Notes: generated by a model not told the origin, from the letters alone. Shown: positions 51,038-60,704, counted from the first letter of the stretch. The stretch is 64,000 nucleotides of DNA from Undibacterium umbellatum (GCF_014284125.1 NZ_JACOFX010000019.1:48141-112140); one strand, 5' to 3'. Numbers and translations: made by a program.

Positions 51038-51360
51038 GATCAGGGAAGGGGGGAAATTCGAAGAAGCGCTATTCTACCTGAATCCTGCCTAAATATTCGG
51101 CAAATTCGTTACTACTCGTAAGGAATATTTTTATCTATATGACATGCGCTGACGATAGTAAAAATCTGGCGAAATAGTCAGTTTTTTAGACTTGCATTTC
51201 TAAATTACTATAGTAAGCGGGATACCAACCAACACGAGGCGGCATGTGTGTATACTCTTGTTGCAATTTGTCATATTGACTCTGGACAAAGTGTATTCCC
51301 ATGGCATCGAGTGATCACTCGTCGCCAAGGGAATACATTTTTTATATTAAGGGAGTCGTC
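51038..51360. other. Divergent promoter region between dusB and ndh
   Basis: No gene is supported. A perfect 12-bp palindrome, TTACTATAGTAA, lies at 51205-51216 and could be an operator or an overlapping -10 region. No pair of promoter boxes can be assigned with confidence. Confidence 0.4.
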
Positions 51361-52689
51361 GTGAACACGCAAAACAAGGAGGCAGTACTTAGAATTACCA
51401 TCGTTGGCGGTGGTGCAGGCGGGCTGGAACTGGCAGTTCGTCTGGGCAAGAAGTTAGGCAAGCGCGGCAAGGCCGTGATTACGCTGGTCGATGCCAGCCG
51501 TACCCATTTATGGAAACCTTTGTTGCATCAGGTTGCCGCAGGCACTCTCGACAGCCATGCTGACGAGCGCGAATACTTCGCCCTGGCACGTTCCAATCAT
51601 TTTGATTTTCGTTTGGGTCGCATGGACGGTCTCTCGCGTGACAAGAAGGAAATCTACCTCGCTCCCACTCTGGATGAAAATGGCATAGAGCTGTTGCCGC
51701 GCCAGGCCATACCTTACGACAAGCTGGTCATCGCGCTGGGTAGTCAGACCAATGATTTTGGTACTCCCGGTGCGCGTGAAAACTGCATCATGCTGGATTC
51801 ATTGGCGGCGGCAGAACGTTTCCATCAAAAACTCATTAACTGCTGCCTGCGCGCTCAAACCCAGGCACAGGCTGCGGGTGAGGGGCGTTTTACCGTCACC
51901 ATCATAGGCGGTGGTGCTACCGGGGTGGAACTGGCGGCTGAACTGCACATGACCACCAAGATATTGTCCAGCTATGGACTGGTCAACTTCCATCCAGAAA
52001 AAGACTTGAAGATCGTCATCGTTGATGCTTCCCCTCGTCTGTTGCAAATGCTGCCTGAGCGATTGTCAGAATCCGTTGCCCGTGAATTGCGCAGCATCGC
52101 CATCGAAGTGCATACCAATGAAAAAGTCGTTGAAGTATCCAAAGCCGGTGTGGAGATGGCTAGCGGCAAATTCATCCCCAGTGGCATCGTGGTGTGGGCT
52201 GCTGGTATCAAGGCCCCTGAGTTTTTAAAAGATCTGGATGGGCTGGAGTGCAATCGCATCAACCAACTAGTGGTCAATCGCAACTTGCAAACGACGCGCG
52301 ACCCCGCCATTTTTGCCCTCGGCGATTGCTGTGCCTGCCCGCAGGGCGAGGGTTTGCCCAATGTGCCGCCGCGCGCCCAGTCTGCTCATCAGCAAGCCAG
52401 CACGCTGGCCAAATCACTGGTGCGTCAGTTGCAGGGTAAGGACTTGGTGGAGTTTACCTACAAGGACCATGGTTCTCTGGTGTCACTGGGCAATTACAGC
52501 ACCGTCGGCAGCCTCATGGGTGCTATCGCCAGTGGCTCGGTCTTTATCGAAGGTACTTTGGCAAAGTGGATGTACTGGTCTTTGCACAAGCATCACCAGG
52601 TGGCAGTCAATGGCCTGTTCCATACTTGGTTATCGACCTGGGCAGAGACCATAGACAGGGTGCGCAATCCGCGTATCAAGCTGCATTGA
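51361..52689 (+). CDS. ndh: Type II NADH dehydrogenase (NDH-2)
   Basis: The 442-residue membrane-peripheral flavoprotein transfers electrons from NADH to quinone without pumping protons. The N-terminal FAD-binding motif is ITIVGGGAGGLELAVRLG. A second dinucleotide-binding motif TIIGGGATGVELAAELH lies in the middle. GIVVWAAGIKAPEFL and IFALGDCCAC follow, and the C-terminal segment YWSLHKHHQVAVNGLFHTWL is the membrane-binding part. GTG 51361 is preferred over ATG 51301, since AAGGGAG lies five bases upstream and the length then fits the family. Confidence 0.92.
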   Translation: MNTQNKEAVLRITIVGGGAGGLELAVRLGKKLGKRGKAVITLVDASRTHLWKPLLHQVAAGTLDSHADEREYFALARSNHFDFRLGRMDGLSRDKKEIYLAPTLDENGIELLPRQAIPYDKLVIALGSQTNDFGTPGARENCIMLDSLAAAERFHQKLINCCLRAQTQAQAAGEGRFTVTIIGGGATGVELAAELHMTTKILSSYGLVNFHPEKDLKIVIVDASPRLLQMLPERLSESVARELRSIAIEVHTNEKVVEVSKAGVEMASGKFIPSGIVVWAAGIKAPEFLKDLDGLECNRINQLVVNRNLQTTRDPAIFALGDCCACPQGEGLPNVPPRAQSAHQQASTLAKSLVRQLQGKDLVEFTYKDHGSLVSLGNYSTVGSLMGAIASGSVFIEGTLAKWMYWSLHKHHQVAVNGLFHTWLSTWAETIDRVRNPRIKLH

Positions 52690-52706
52690 GCTTCACTGAG
52701 CTGGTC

Positions 52707-52733
52707 TGCAGATTGGGCGCCACCCAATCTGCA
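52707..52733. terminator. Terminator-like hairpin between convergent genes
   Basis: A perfect 11-bp stem (TGCAGATTGGG at 52707-52717, CCCAATCTGCA at 52723-52733) with a five-base loop lies between the ndh stop and the convergent gene. It lacks a T-run, so termination may be partial. Confidence 0.5.
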
Positions 52734-52755
52734 ACTGTACTTGTGGCTTATTTAC

Positions 52756-54444
52756 TCAGCGGCCATTCTTCACCTGTCGCATGAACACCGCACTATCGGG
52801 ACTAAAGAAGGCAGCATTGATCTTGGTGGCAAGTTTGTCAAAAGCGCGTTCTGCCATGACCGCGTACACCTGGCCTTCGGGCGCATGATGCACGGCATCG
52901 CGGCTGGAGGTCTTATACTCAACATCGAAGCTATCTGGCGGCTCTACTTCCAGATCAAACTTCCAGCGCTCCCTGCTACCGGGTACTACGATGGCCGCTT
53001 TGAAACGCATCACCAGTCCAACAAAAGCATCATCCTGTTTTTCTGAGGTATACACCTTACCGGATGGTTCTATCTGATAGGCGATCAGCAGTTTCGGGAC
53101 ATTATCTTTTGCTGCTGCATTGGCATTGAATGCCAGCACATCGTTCGGGAAGATGGCGCTGAAAGCGCTGCGTATGCCTGTGGTAATCCGTGCCTCCCTG
53201 GCAGCGGCGCTGTCATCTGCAAAGTATTTGGCGGCAGGGATGATTTTCATGCCGCGCAGCTTGTTTTCCTTTAGCTTGAGGAAGGCATCAAGCTGGCTCA
53301 AATCACTCACCGTTGGGCGGGCGAAGCTGATGGCCACGTTGGGGTTATCATGTTCTTCTGCAAATTTCAGTAATTGCTCCATGGACTTGATCAAGCCGGT
53401 ATCTGAATTGACTGCCTGGGCTTTGAATTTTTGCAGTGAGCGGTCATACAGCAAGTGAATTTCTTCTGCTACTTCAGGCAAAATATCTGATTGCGGGAAA
53501 CGTGTTTTCAGATTGCGCAGCAGCGTGACGGAATTCTTTTTCAAGGTTTCATTGAAAACCACACGGGGCAATTCTGCTTGCAACTCGGCCACTCTGAACT
53601 TGCCGTTGGCGATATAGCCAAGATAGGCACTTTCCGTTTTTTGTTGCTTCGCATTTAAGTACATTTTTTTATCCGATGCAGCATTCCTGCCATACCAGAA
53701 TAATGCAGCAATGACGATGGCCACGATAAGCAGTGGCGTTTTCAGATAATGCAAAAGACCGACCAACTTTTTTGCCACGCCGGAAGTGTCAAGAGCCTCT
53801 TTCCACTTGTTCTTGCGTATATCCAGGAAGGGGTCAAAGCCATACAGGCTGGCGATATCACGGTTATGAAAGGCAGCACGAGCCTTGCTTTGGTAACTAT
53901 TGAATTTTTCCAGTGCGATCTCAGCCTGGTTCAGATTATTGATGACCAGACTCTTGCTTGTCCCATCATTGAAATTGAAGGAAAAAACGGTTTTGTTGTA
54001 GCGACCATTGGTTTCATGATGTGTGGCATCCAGCTTGCGCAATTGCGCCAGGTCATGTACTGCTATCTTGTTACTGCGTATATCTACCAGCGCCAATGGG
54101 AACAGGTAGCGGCCGGGCAGGAAGCGAAACTTGGCACTCAATTGCATGCGCTGCCATATCGCATGGCCTGCATATACCATACCAAAAAACAGGATCGCAT
54201 ACCAGGCTACCATGCCAGTGTCAGCCCAGGAAGTGTCTTTCACCGGGTCGCCAAAGTCGGCCTCTGCCGCCAGATAAATGAAGAAAGCACATGCCAGTAT
54301 CATCGCAGCATGTATCACATACCATTTCAGATTGGACATGACCTGCCCATGCACGAGATAATCCGGGCTTCTGACTGACCTTGCCAAGTGCTTCTTGACG
54401 TTGCGGGGCAGCGCATCATAATCGAATTGATAGAAGATTCGCAC
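52756..54444 (-). CDS. Uncharacterised membrane protein, 562 residues
   Basis: The family is not recognised. It has two membrane helices near residues 40-60 and 78-98. A cytoplasmic domain (about 105-215) with a PH-like look (LVDIRSNKIAVHDLAQL, NFNDGTSKSLVIN) follows, then a third helix (about 232-250) and a large C-terminal soluble domain (about 265-562) that would be outside the membrane. Composition and position in a housekeeping region suggest a chromosomal gene. A terminator-like hairpin follows it. Confidence 0.7.
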   Translation of the reverse strand: MRIFYQFDYDALPRNVKKHLARSVRSPDYLVHGQVMSNLKWYVIHAAMILACAFFIYLAAEADFGDPVKDTSWADTGMVAWYAILFFGMVYAGHAIWQRMQLSAKFRFLPGRYLFPLALVDIRSNKIAVHDLAQLRKLDATHHETNGRYNKTVFSFNFNDGTSKSLVINNLNQAEIALEKFNSYQSKARAAFHNRDIASLYGFDPFLDIRKNKWKEALDTSGVAKKLVGLLHYLKTPLLIVAIVIAALFWYGRNAASDKKMYLNAKQQKTESAYLGYIANGKFRVAELQAELPRVVFNETLKKNSVTLLRNLKTRFPQSDILPEVAEEIHLLYDRSLQKFKAQAVNSDTGLIKSMEQLLKFAEEHDNPNVAISFARPTVSDLSQLDAFLKLKENKLRGMKIIPAAKYFADDSAAAREARITTGIRSAFSAIFPNDVLAFNANAAAKDNVPKLLIAYQIEPSGKVYTSEKQDDAFVGLVMRFKAAIVVPGSRERWKFDLEVEPPDSFDVEYKTSSRDAVHHAPEGQVYAVMAERAFDKLATKINAAFFSPDSAVFMRQVKNGR

Positions 54445-54731
54445 TAGGACTTTCCTTCGACTTAAAATGGCAGATCAGTAAAACTGGCACACAGCTTGCG
54501 TAACAGTAAACAATAAAAAGCTAAAGTTGGCAGTATCGCCATTTAACCAGGCCCGGTCAATTCACTTGTCGCTTTCTGGGTGGTCATGCACAAAACTATT
54601 TTATATCCCGCCCACTCATCAGAAATTTTCCGCCATTTATCGGCAAGGATGCGGCGGTGATCGCAAAGCAAAGGAAATCAAATTTGTTCATACGTATATT
54701 GCATCACATTCACAACCCGTATGGAGAACAG

Positions 54732-55337
54732 ATGATGAAAAACTGGAAAATTCTGGCAGCAGCGCCTTTGATTGCTTTTGCCATGAATACCTCATTTGCA
54801 GATGGCATTAAAACGGGCGCACCCAGTGGCTGGCAGGTATGGGGGCCTTTGGGTGATAAATATGAAATGGGTATTGACACAGCAGAAAGCACGCCTGAGC
54901 ACCCGGCACTTGTCATTTCCAGCAAGGATACTGCGACCAGTGAGACTGTCACGCTGATGCAGCAGATTGATGCCCGAGAGTATGAGGGCAGCATCATCGA
55001 GTTCAGTATGATGGTCAAGGCAGTAGGGGCAGAGAAAAGCAGGGTATGGCTGCGTCATATGAAGTCGGCAGATTTTAGCGGTATCCAGGCACGCAGTATC
55101 CCGAGTGGCAAAGACTGGGAAAGAATTGTCGTGTCCAGTCATTTCCCCAAAGATTTGCCTGCTACTTTAAAGCACTTCGATATAGGTATTTCACTCGCCT
55201 CTAAGGGCAAGATCTGGGTCAGGGACATCAAACTGGAGCGCAAGCCTTATGTCGCAATGTCCAACCCGGTTGAGCTACCCAGCTTTCGCGCTGGCTTGCA
55301 CACTTATCCTGCGCGCAATTTGAACTTTACCGAATAA
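54732..55337 (+). CDS. Secreted jelly-roll-like protein, tandem paralogue 1
   Basis: The 201-residue protein has a signal peptide (MMKNWKILAAAPLIAFAMNTSFAD) and a galactose-binding-like (jelly-roll) domain: QQIDAREYEGSIIEFSMMVKA, RVWLRHMK, and GKIWVRDIKLERK. Such domains often bind carbohydrate. It ends in RNLNFTE. The next gene encodes a paralogue of the same length. GGAG lies five bases before the ATG. Both precede a sensor kinase and LytTR regulator and may be sensed by, or controlled through, them. Confidence 0.65.
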   Translation: MMKNWKILAAAPLIAFAMNTSFADGIKTGAPSGWQVWGPLGDKYEMGIDTAESTPEHPALVISSKDTATSETVTLMQQIDAREYEGSIIEFSMMVKAVGAEKSRVWLRHMKSADFSGIQARSIPSGKDWERIVVSSHFPKDLPATLKHFDIGISLASKGKIWVRDIKLERKPYVAMSNPVELPSFRAGLHTYPARNLNFTE

Positions 55338-55394
55338 GACTGACAGGTGTCGTCTTATTTCGCAAACCATATCAATATCAATACCGGAGCAGAC

Positions 55395-56000
55395 TTGAAA
55401 CACTGGAAAATTTTAATCGCCGCACCCCTCGCCGCATTTGCTGTCAACTTTTCTTTTGCTGGCGCTGTCAATAGTGGTGTACCCAAGGGCTGGACCGCGA
55501 ACGGCGCACTTGCCACGCATTATGAAAGTGGTCTGGATGCATCACAAGGCAGTAAAGAGCAGCCCGCCTTCTTCATGGCCGCAAAAGAGGGAATGACTAA
55601 TGATGATTTTGCCGCCATCACACAGGTGGTGGATGCTACTGCCTATCGTGGCAAAACCATGCACTTTACGGCGTCGGCGCGGCATATGGGTGAGCTAGGT
55701 GGTTATGAATTCTGGATCCGGGCCATAGATGACAAAGGTGGTATTTCACTTTCTTCATCCTGGGCGCGCAAGAGTGATGCCTGCGAAGCGATCAGGGTCA
55801 GATTGCTGGTGCCAGCCAATGCAAGCAGACTGCAACTGGGCGTGGCACTCAAAGATAAAGGAAAATTATTCGTCAAGGGCATGAACTTCAGCGATGTTCA
55901 AGTGAGCTCACCTGCTCCTGAGAGTAAACCTCACATTGCCAATAAAATCACCATGGGGCCAGTGGCGACTACAATACAAAACCTGAATTTCTCTGAGTAG
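55395..56000 (+). CDS. Secreted jelly-roll-like protein, tandem paralogue 2
   Basis: The 201-residue paralogue of the preceding product begins LKHWKILIAAPLAAFAVNFSFAG and ends QNLNFSE, with the same order of segments (QVVDATAYRGKTMHFTASA, FWIRAIDDKG, KGKLFVKGMNFSDV). A TTG start at 55395 is chosen: GGAG is five bases upstream, and the resulting length and signal then match paralogue 1 exactly. ATG or GTG starts upstream would extend the protein without a signal. Confidence 0.65.
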   Translation: MKHWKILIAAPLAAFAVNFSFAGAVNSGVPKGWTANGALATHYESGLDASQGSKEQPAFFMAAKEGMTNDDFAAITQVVDATAYRGKTMHFTASARHMGELGGYEFWIRAIDDKGGISLSSSWARKSDACEAIRVRLLVPANASRLQLGVALKDKGKLFVKGMNFSDVQVSSPAPESKPHIANKITMGPVATTIQNLNFSE

Positions 56001-56011
56001 ATCACGAACCG

Positions 56012-57064
56012 ATGCACAAAGATTTGACGATATCTCATGAGGCGCATGACCGCAAGGCCAGTATCTCCTGGCCGCTGTTACCCATGCTTGCTGTACTGGG
56101 TTTGCTGGGCTATGCCCGTTTTGCCAGCGCCGGCTCAGCCTGGCTGGCAGATAGCCTGGCGATTTTGCTGGCTTATACGCTGGCACAAACTGGCTTGTGC
56201 CTGTCACAAAAAACGGCGTGGCTCAAACATGCCAGTCAGCGCTGGGTCGTGCTGGTGCTCTTCATGTTGCTGGCCCTGCTGGCGGGTATCTGGATAGAGG
56301 CGGTGTTCTGGCCACCATTGACGGCCAGTCACGCAGTCTGGTTATTGCCTGCAGTGCTCATCGTATTCGTCTTTGCCACCATACTACCCGCGGCCATAGA
56401 CCTGGAAATCACGCACCGCACCCAGGCCAGTCTGGCGACAGAAGCGAGCAAGCACAATTTGGAAAGACAAATGCTGGAAGCCAGGCTGGCTGCCTTGCAG
56501 GGCCAGATAGAGCCACATTTTTTATTCAATACGCTCGCTAATACACGTGCCCTGATACACCAGGATGCTGCAAGGGCGGAGCAAATGCTGAATCACCTGA
56601 TTGCCTACCTGCGTGCTGCCATGCCCGACATGCGTCAGAGTAGCACCACATTGGGACAGGAGTTGGACAGGGCCGCTGCCTATCTGAAAATCTTTCAGAT
56701 ACGCCTGGGCACACGCTTTCAGTACGCGGTCCAGGCATCAGATGAATTGCGCGCCTGCCTGATCCCGCCACTGGCCATCATGAGCCTGGTAGAAAATGCC
56801 ATCAAGCATGGTATAGAACCTCAGCCGGGTGAGGTGCGCATAGACATCCGTGCCAGTAGCGAAGCAGGGCAATTGCTGGTCTCAGTCAGCGATAATGGCC
56901 GTGGTTTTCAGGACGAACTGGGTAGCGGCGTTGGCTTGCTGAATGTGCAGGAAAGGTTATTGGCCTTGTTCGGTGAGCAGGCAGAACTGCAATTGCAGCC
57001 AGGTGAAAAGGGCGGCGTGTGTGCCAGCATATCTCTGCCAGCCAGGACAAGTGAGCTGGCATGA
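56012..57064 (+). CDS. LytS/YehU-type sensor histidine kinase
   Basis: The 350-residue kinase has an N-terminal membrane part with four helices (about 18-36, 42-60, 76-92 and 100-122). A coiled linker follows, then the His_kinase domain with phospho-acceptor His169 in EPHFLFNTLANTRALI, the N-box SLVENAIKHGIEP and ATPase motifs SDNGRGFQDELGSGVGLLNV. This class signals to LytTR regulators, here encoded by the next, overlapping gene (ATGA at 57061). Input may come from the envelope and perhaps from the secreted paralogues upstream. Confidence 0.88.
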   Translation: MHKDLTISHEAHDRKASISWPLLPMLAVLGLLGYARFASAGSAWLADSLAILLAYTLAQTGLCLSQKTAWLKHASQRWVVLVLFMLLALLAGIWIEAVFWPPLTASHAVWLLPAVLIVFVFATILPAAIDLEITHRTQASLATEASKHNLERQMLEARLAALQGQIEPHFLFNTLANTRALIHQDAARAEQMLNHLIAYLRAAMPDMRQSSTTLGQELDRAAAYLKIFQIRLGTRFQYAVQASDELRACLIPPLAIMSLVENAIKHGIEPQPGEVRIDIRASSEAGQLLVSVSDNGRGFQDELGSGVGLLNVQERLLALFGEQAELQLQPGEKGGVCASISLPARTSELA

Positions 57065-57798
57065 ACATCATCAATCCCAAAGCCCTGATCGCAGAAGACG
57101 AAGCAATACTGCGCCAGGAATTGCAAGACGCCTTGGTACAGCTATGGCCAGAACTGGACATCATCGCCAGTGTTGATGACGGCATCAAGGCTATGCAAAC
57201 CATTACCGATCTGCGCCCCGACATCGCCTTTCTGGATGTGCGCATGCCCGGCCTGAGCGGTATAGATGTGGCTCGCCTTGCCCAGCATCCTTGTCACATC
57301 GTTTTTCTGACTACACATAATGACTATGCCGTTGATGCCTTCGACCAGGGCGCGGTTGATTATTTGCTCAAGCCGCTCGACATGGGCCGGCTGGCACTGG
57401 CCGTGCAAAGACTGAGGCAACGGCTGTCACAACAACCGGCTGATCTATCTGCGTTGCAAGTCAAAAAGCCGCAAGAACCACTACGCTGGATACAGGCATC
57501 GGTGGGCAACCAGATACGCTTCATCAATGTCAGCGATGTACTATGCTTCCGTGCAGATTCCAAATACACCAAAGTCATCACTGCCAAACTCGAAGCCTAT
57601 ATCCGCACCACCATCAAAGACCTGGCAGCACAACTTGATGCCGATAAATTTTGGCAAATATCACGCAGCAATATCGTCAATGTGGCAGCGATAGACGCGG
57701 TGCAAAGAAGTGATGGTGGCCTGGCTTTGCGTTTGCAGAAAGAGGATGAATGGCTGGCGGTGTCACAGGCTTTTCAACACCAGTTCAAGCAGATGTAA
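57061..57798 (+). CDS. LytTR-family response regulator
   Basis: The 245-residue regulator has an N-terminal receiver domain with phospho-acceptor Asp59 in IAFLDVRMPGLSGIDVA and acidic residues EDEAI near the start. Its C-terminal LytTR DNA-binding domain carries RFINVSDVLCFRADSKYTKV, ISRSNIVNVAAIDAV and QRSDGGLALRL. It is encoded together with its likely partner kinase. LytTR proteins bind direct repeats in target promoters; no repeat was identified here. Confidence 0.9.
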   Translation: MNIINPKALIAEDEAILRQELQDALVQLWPELDIIASVDDGIKAMQTITDLRPDIAFLDVRMPGLSGIDVARLAQHPCHIVFLTTHNDYAVDAFDQGAVDYLLKPLDMGRLALAVQRLRQRLSQQPADLSALQVKKPQEPLRWIQASVGNQIRFINVSDVLCFRADSKYTKVITAKLEAYIRTTIKDLAAQLDADKFWQISRSNIVNVAAIDAVQRSDGGLALRLQKEDEWLAVSQAFQHQFKQM

Positions 57799-57865
57799 GT
57801 TCGATAGTCGTCAATTGAGGCAAGCATTTTTGCAAAAAACAGGATAGTCTATTTTTCTCAGCGTC

Positions 57866-58534
57866 TTAATGCTTGTCCGTAGCAGTCTGATTTATCTCAT
57901 CCATCCCATCAGCATCCAGATGCGCAATATCACCCCATTGCACCAGCTTGATTTCTTTGCCCATCACTTCAAATCGGTTGATGCTGGCGTTATAGATCGT
58001 TACTTCGCGTGGTGCGTTCAGTGGTAAATTCTTGGCGGCACGGTAGGCGCATTCGAGTACGCCGCCGTGGGCGACGAGGGCGATTTTTTTACCTTCAAAT
58101 TGTTTAGCATAGTAAAACACATGTTCCATCACACGCTTGTGGAATTGGCGTATGGTTTCGCCTTCGTTTTCACCCGGCGGGAATTGCGCATCCGGTTCAT
58201 GTGCTTGCCAGGCGTTGTATTCCTTGCGGTACAGGCTGGGCAGTTCGCTATACAGCTTGCCTTCAAAACCGCCAAAGCAACGCTCACGCAAGCCCTTGTC
58301 TATGCGGGTGCTGACACCTTGCAGGCGGGCGATTTCACCGGCGGTTTGCACGGCACGCTGCAAGTCGCTGGTGACTATCGCGTGCAGTTTTTCATTTTGC
58401 AAAGCCCAGGCCAGCGCCTTGGCCTGGCGCGTGCCTTCGACATTCAGTGGGATATCGAGATGGCCTTGCAAGCGGCGTTCTGCATTCCAGGCCGTTTCGC
58501 CGTGGCGTATCAATAAAATTTCTGTGGGTTTCAT
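57866..58534 (-). CDS. Histidine phosphatase family protein
   Basis: The 222-residue enzyme of the phosphoglycerate-mutase-like superfamily has LLIRHGETAWNAERRLQGHLD (catalytic His in RHGE), AIVTSDLQRAVQTAGEIA, and VAHGGVLECAYRAA. The family includes broad phosphatases (GpmB/CobC type); the substrate cannot be told. In related bacteria it is often beside dtd and tyrS, as here. It starts 15 bases after the dtd stop and is likely cotranscribed. Confidence 0.88.
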   Translation of the reverse strand: MKPTEILLIRHGETAWNAERRLQGHLDIPLNVEGTRQAKALAWALQNEKLHAIVTSDLQRAVQTAGEIARLQGVSTRIDKGLRERCFGGFEGKLYSELPSLYRKEYNAWQAHEPDAQFPPGENEGETIRQFHKRVMEHVFYYAKQFEGKKIALVAHGGVLECAYRAAKNLPLNAPREVTIYNASINRFEVMGKEIKLVQWGDIAHLDADGMDEINQTATDKH

Positions 58535-58549
58535 TTGTTTATTTTGTTC

Positions 58550-58990
58550 TTATTTTGTTTTTAGCCAGAAGGTGACTGGACCATCATTGGTCAGAGACAC
58601 TTTCATGTCGGCACCAAAGCTGCCGGTTTCTACCTGCGCATGTTTGCTGCGTGCCTGGGTGACAAAATAATCGAATAATTGCCTGCCCAGTTCTGGTGGC
58701 GCCGCTGGAGTAAACGAGGGGCGGGTGCCGGAATTGGTATCAGCCGCCAGCGTGAATTGCGGCACCAGCAGCAAGCCGCCTTGCACATCAGTGACACTGC
58801 GGTTCATCTTGCCAGCGTCGTCTGAGAAGACGCGGTAAGCCAGTAATTTTTTCAATAAATCATCGGCCTGTTTTTCAGTATCTTCGCGTTCGGCGCAGAC
58901 CAGTATCATCAGGCCGTTGTTGATGGCTCCGATGGTGTTACCATCGACGACGACTTTGGCTTCGGTTACTCTTTGTAGTAGGGCGATCAT
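58550..58990 (-). CDS. dtd: D-aminoacyl-tRNA deacylase
   Basis: The 146-residue enzyme hydrolyses D-amino acids from tRNA. Its family motifs are MIALLQRVTEAKVVVDGNTIGAI, LLVPQFTLAADTNSGTRPSF (SQFTL-type active site) and GADMKVSLTNDGPVTFWL (NxGPVT motif). The active site is formed across a dimer. The gene precedes the histidine phosphatase on the same strand and lies close to tyrS. Confidence 0.95.
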   Translation of the reverse strand: MIALLQRVTEAKVVVDGNTIGAINNGLMILVCAEREDTEKQADDLLKKLLAYRVFSDDAGKMNRSVTDVQGGLLLVPQFTLAADTNSGTRPSFTPAAPPELGRQLFDYFVTQARSKHAQVETGSFGADMKVSLTNDGPVTFWLKTK

Positions 58991-59040
58991 GGAGGTGTTT
59001 GGTTTTGTTGCTTGAGAGAAAGAGGGAGCAGGCGAAATCT

Positions 59041-59160
59041 TGTAGGTTGGGCTACGGTTTACCAGCCCAACACTCGGCGCCTAAATGACTTACACGATTA
59101 CTGAGGTCCAGCGTTGGGCTGATGAAGCGTATAGCCCAGCGGGGCCCGGCCCAACCTACA
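59041..59160. repeat. 120-bp palindromic repeat element
   Basis: TGTAGGTTGGGC (59041-59052) is the perfect complement of GCCCAACCTACA (59149-59160). Inside each half a further hairpin forms (GTTGGGCT/AGCCCAAC). Such twin-hairpin elements with TGTAGGTTGGGC ends resemble REP/BIME or small MITE repeats. No coding capacity is seen. Confidence 0.65.
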
Positions 59161-59169
59161 TACCTGGCA

Positions 59170-60438
59170 TCAAGCCGTCAACGTCACCTTCGCAAACTTG
59201 CGACGACCAACTTGCACTACAAAAGTACCAGCTTCGACTTTCAAACCCTTGTCGCTGATAACGACAGAATCAATGCGCACACCGCCTTGTTCAACCATAC
59301 GCATACCTTCACCTGTCGATGCACACAGATTAGTCTGTTTCAACAACTGACCTATGCTCAAAGGTGCACCGCTGATAGTGACTTCTGCCACATCATCGGG
59401 TATCCCGCCCTTGGAACGATTCACAAAATCCGCCAATGCATCTTCCGCCGCCTGCTTGCTATGGAAGCGCGTCACGATTTCCTGCGCAATCGCCACTTTG
59501 ATATCACGCGGGTTCTGGCCTTCTGCCACGGCTTTTTTGTAGGCAGCGATCTGCTCCAGTGAACAGAAAGACAGCAGCTCGTAGTAACGCCACATCATGG
59601 TGTCAGAAATACTCATGATCTTGGCGAACATGGTATTGGCTGGCTCCGTGATGGCGATGTAGTTGTTCTTGGACTTGGACATCTTTTCGACGCCGTCCAG
59701 GCCTTCCAGCAAAGGCATGGTCAAAATACATTGTGGCTCTTGTCCATAATCTTTTTGCAGTTCACGACCTACCAGCAGGTTGAATTTCTGGTCGGTGCCA
59801 CCAAGTTCCAGATCAGATTTCAGGGCGACGGAATCATAACCCTGCATCAGCGGGTACAGGAATTCATGCACGGAAATCGGCGTGCCCGCCTTGAAGCGCT
59901 TGGTGAAGTCATCGCGCTCCATCATACGGGCGACGGTGTATTTGGATGACAGTTGTATCATGCCGCGTGCGCCGAGTGGGTCTGACCATTCAGAGTTGTA
60001 GCGTATCTCGGTTTTGCTGGCGTCCAGCACCAAAGCCGCCTGCTTGAAGTAAGTCTGGGCGTTGTCTTCGATTTGTTCGCGCGTCAGCGGCGGGCGGGTG
60101 GCATTGCGACCAGACGGGTCACCGATCATGGAGGTGAAATCGCCGATCAAAAAGATCACGGTATGGCCCAGATCTTGCAATTGCCGCATCTTGTTGAGCA
60201 CAACTGTGTGGCCCAGGTGCAAATCTGGTGCAGTCGGGTCCAGGCCCAGCTTGATGCGCAGGGGTTTGCCAGTTTGTTCGCTACGTGCCAGTTTTTGGGC
60301 AAATTCGGATTCGATGAGCAGTTCATCAACACCGCGCTTTGCTACTGCCAGTGCATGTTGCACTGCATCAGACAAGGGCAGGATTTTGCTGGCGGTAGCG
60401 GAGTTTTCAGAGGAGCTGGAATTATGTTCAGAAGTCAT
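59170..60438 (-). CDS. tyrS: Tyrosyl-tRNA synthetase
   Basis: The 422-residue class I enzyme charges tRNA-Tyr. The HIGH-like motif is DLHLGHTVVLNKMR, and the KMSKS loop is MSKSKNNYIAI. ELGGTDQKFNLLVGR marks the tyrosine/tRNA region. The C-terminal S4 domain is present (RMVEQGGVRIDSVVISDKG). It has an N-terminal extension of about 25 residues. Its neighbours (dtd, M23 peptidase, anmK) are typical of Burkholderiales. Confidence 0.96.
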   Translation of the reverse strand: MTSEHNSSSSENSATASKILPLSDAVQHALAVAKRGVDELLIESEFAQKLARSEQTGKPLRIKLGLDPTAPDLHLGHTVVLNKMRQLQDLGHTVIFLIGDFTSMIGDPSGRNATRPPLTREQIEDNAQTYFKQAALVLDASKTEIRYNSEWSDPLGARGMIQLSSKYTVARMMERDDFTKRFKAGTPISVHEFLYPLMQGYDSVALKSDLELGGTDQKFNLLVGRELQKDYGQEPQCILTMPLLEGLDGVEKMSKSKNNYIAITEPANTMFAKIMSISDTMMWRYYELLSFCSLEQIAAYKKAVAEGQNPRDIKVAIAQEIVTRFHSKQAAEDALADFVNRSKGGIPDDVAEVTISGAPLSIGQLLKQTNLCASTGEGMRMVEQGGVRIDSVVISDKGLKVEAGTFVVQVGRRKFAKVTLTA

Positions 60439-60568
60439 CTTTAATATAGATCAATTTTTTTGTAACACCGCTGGTCGAATTCTTGAACTGAATCCATAAT
60501 CAGCGTTTGCCAAATTCTGGGTGTTGGTTAATTTGCAGGGATTATCGCTTAAACCGGATGTCAGCAAT

Positions 60569-60596
60569 TTACTTGCTTGTTACCTGGTTTTATAAT
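60569..60596 (+). promoter_or_regulatory. Possible promoter of the M23 peptidase gene
   Basis: TTACTT (60569-60574) and TATAAT (60591-60596) are separated by 16 bases, about 110 bases before the M23 start. Confidence 0.4.
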
Positions 60597-60704
60597 CCCG
60601 AACTTAGTGTTGTAGTCTTGATACCATGCATATTTTATGTGCAAGTTCATCTCACTGCAACGATCTCGAATTTTCGATAAAAACAGTCAATTTTAACTTA
60701 TTGC

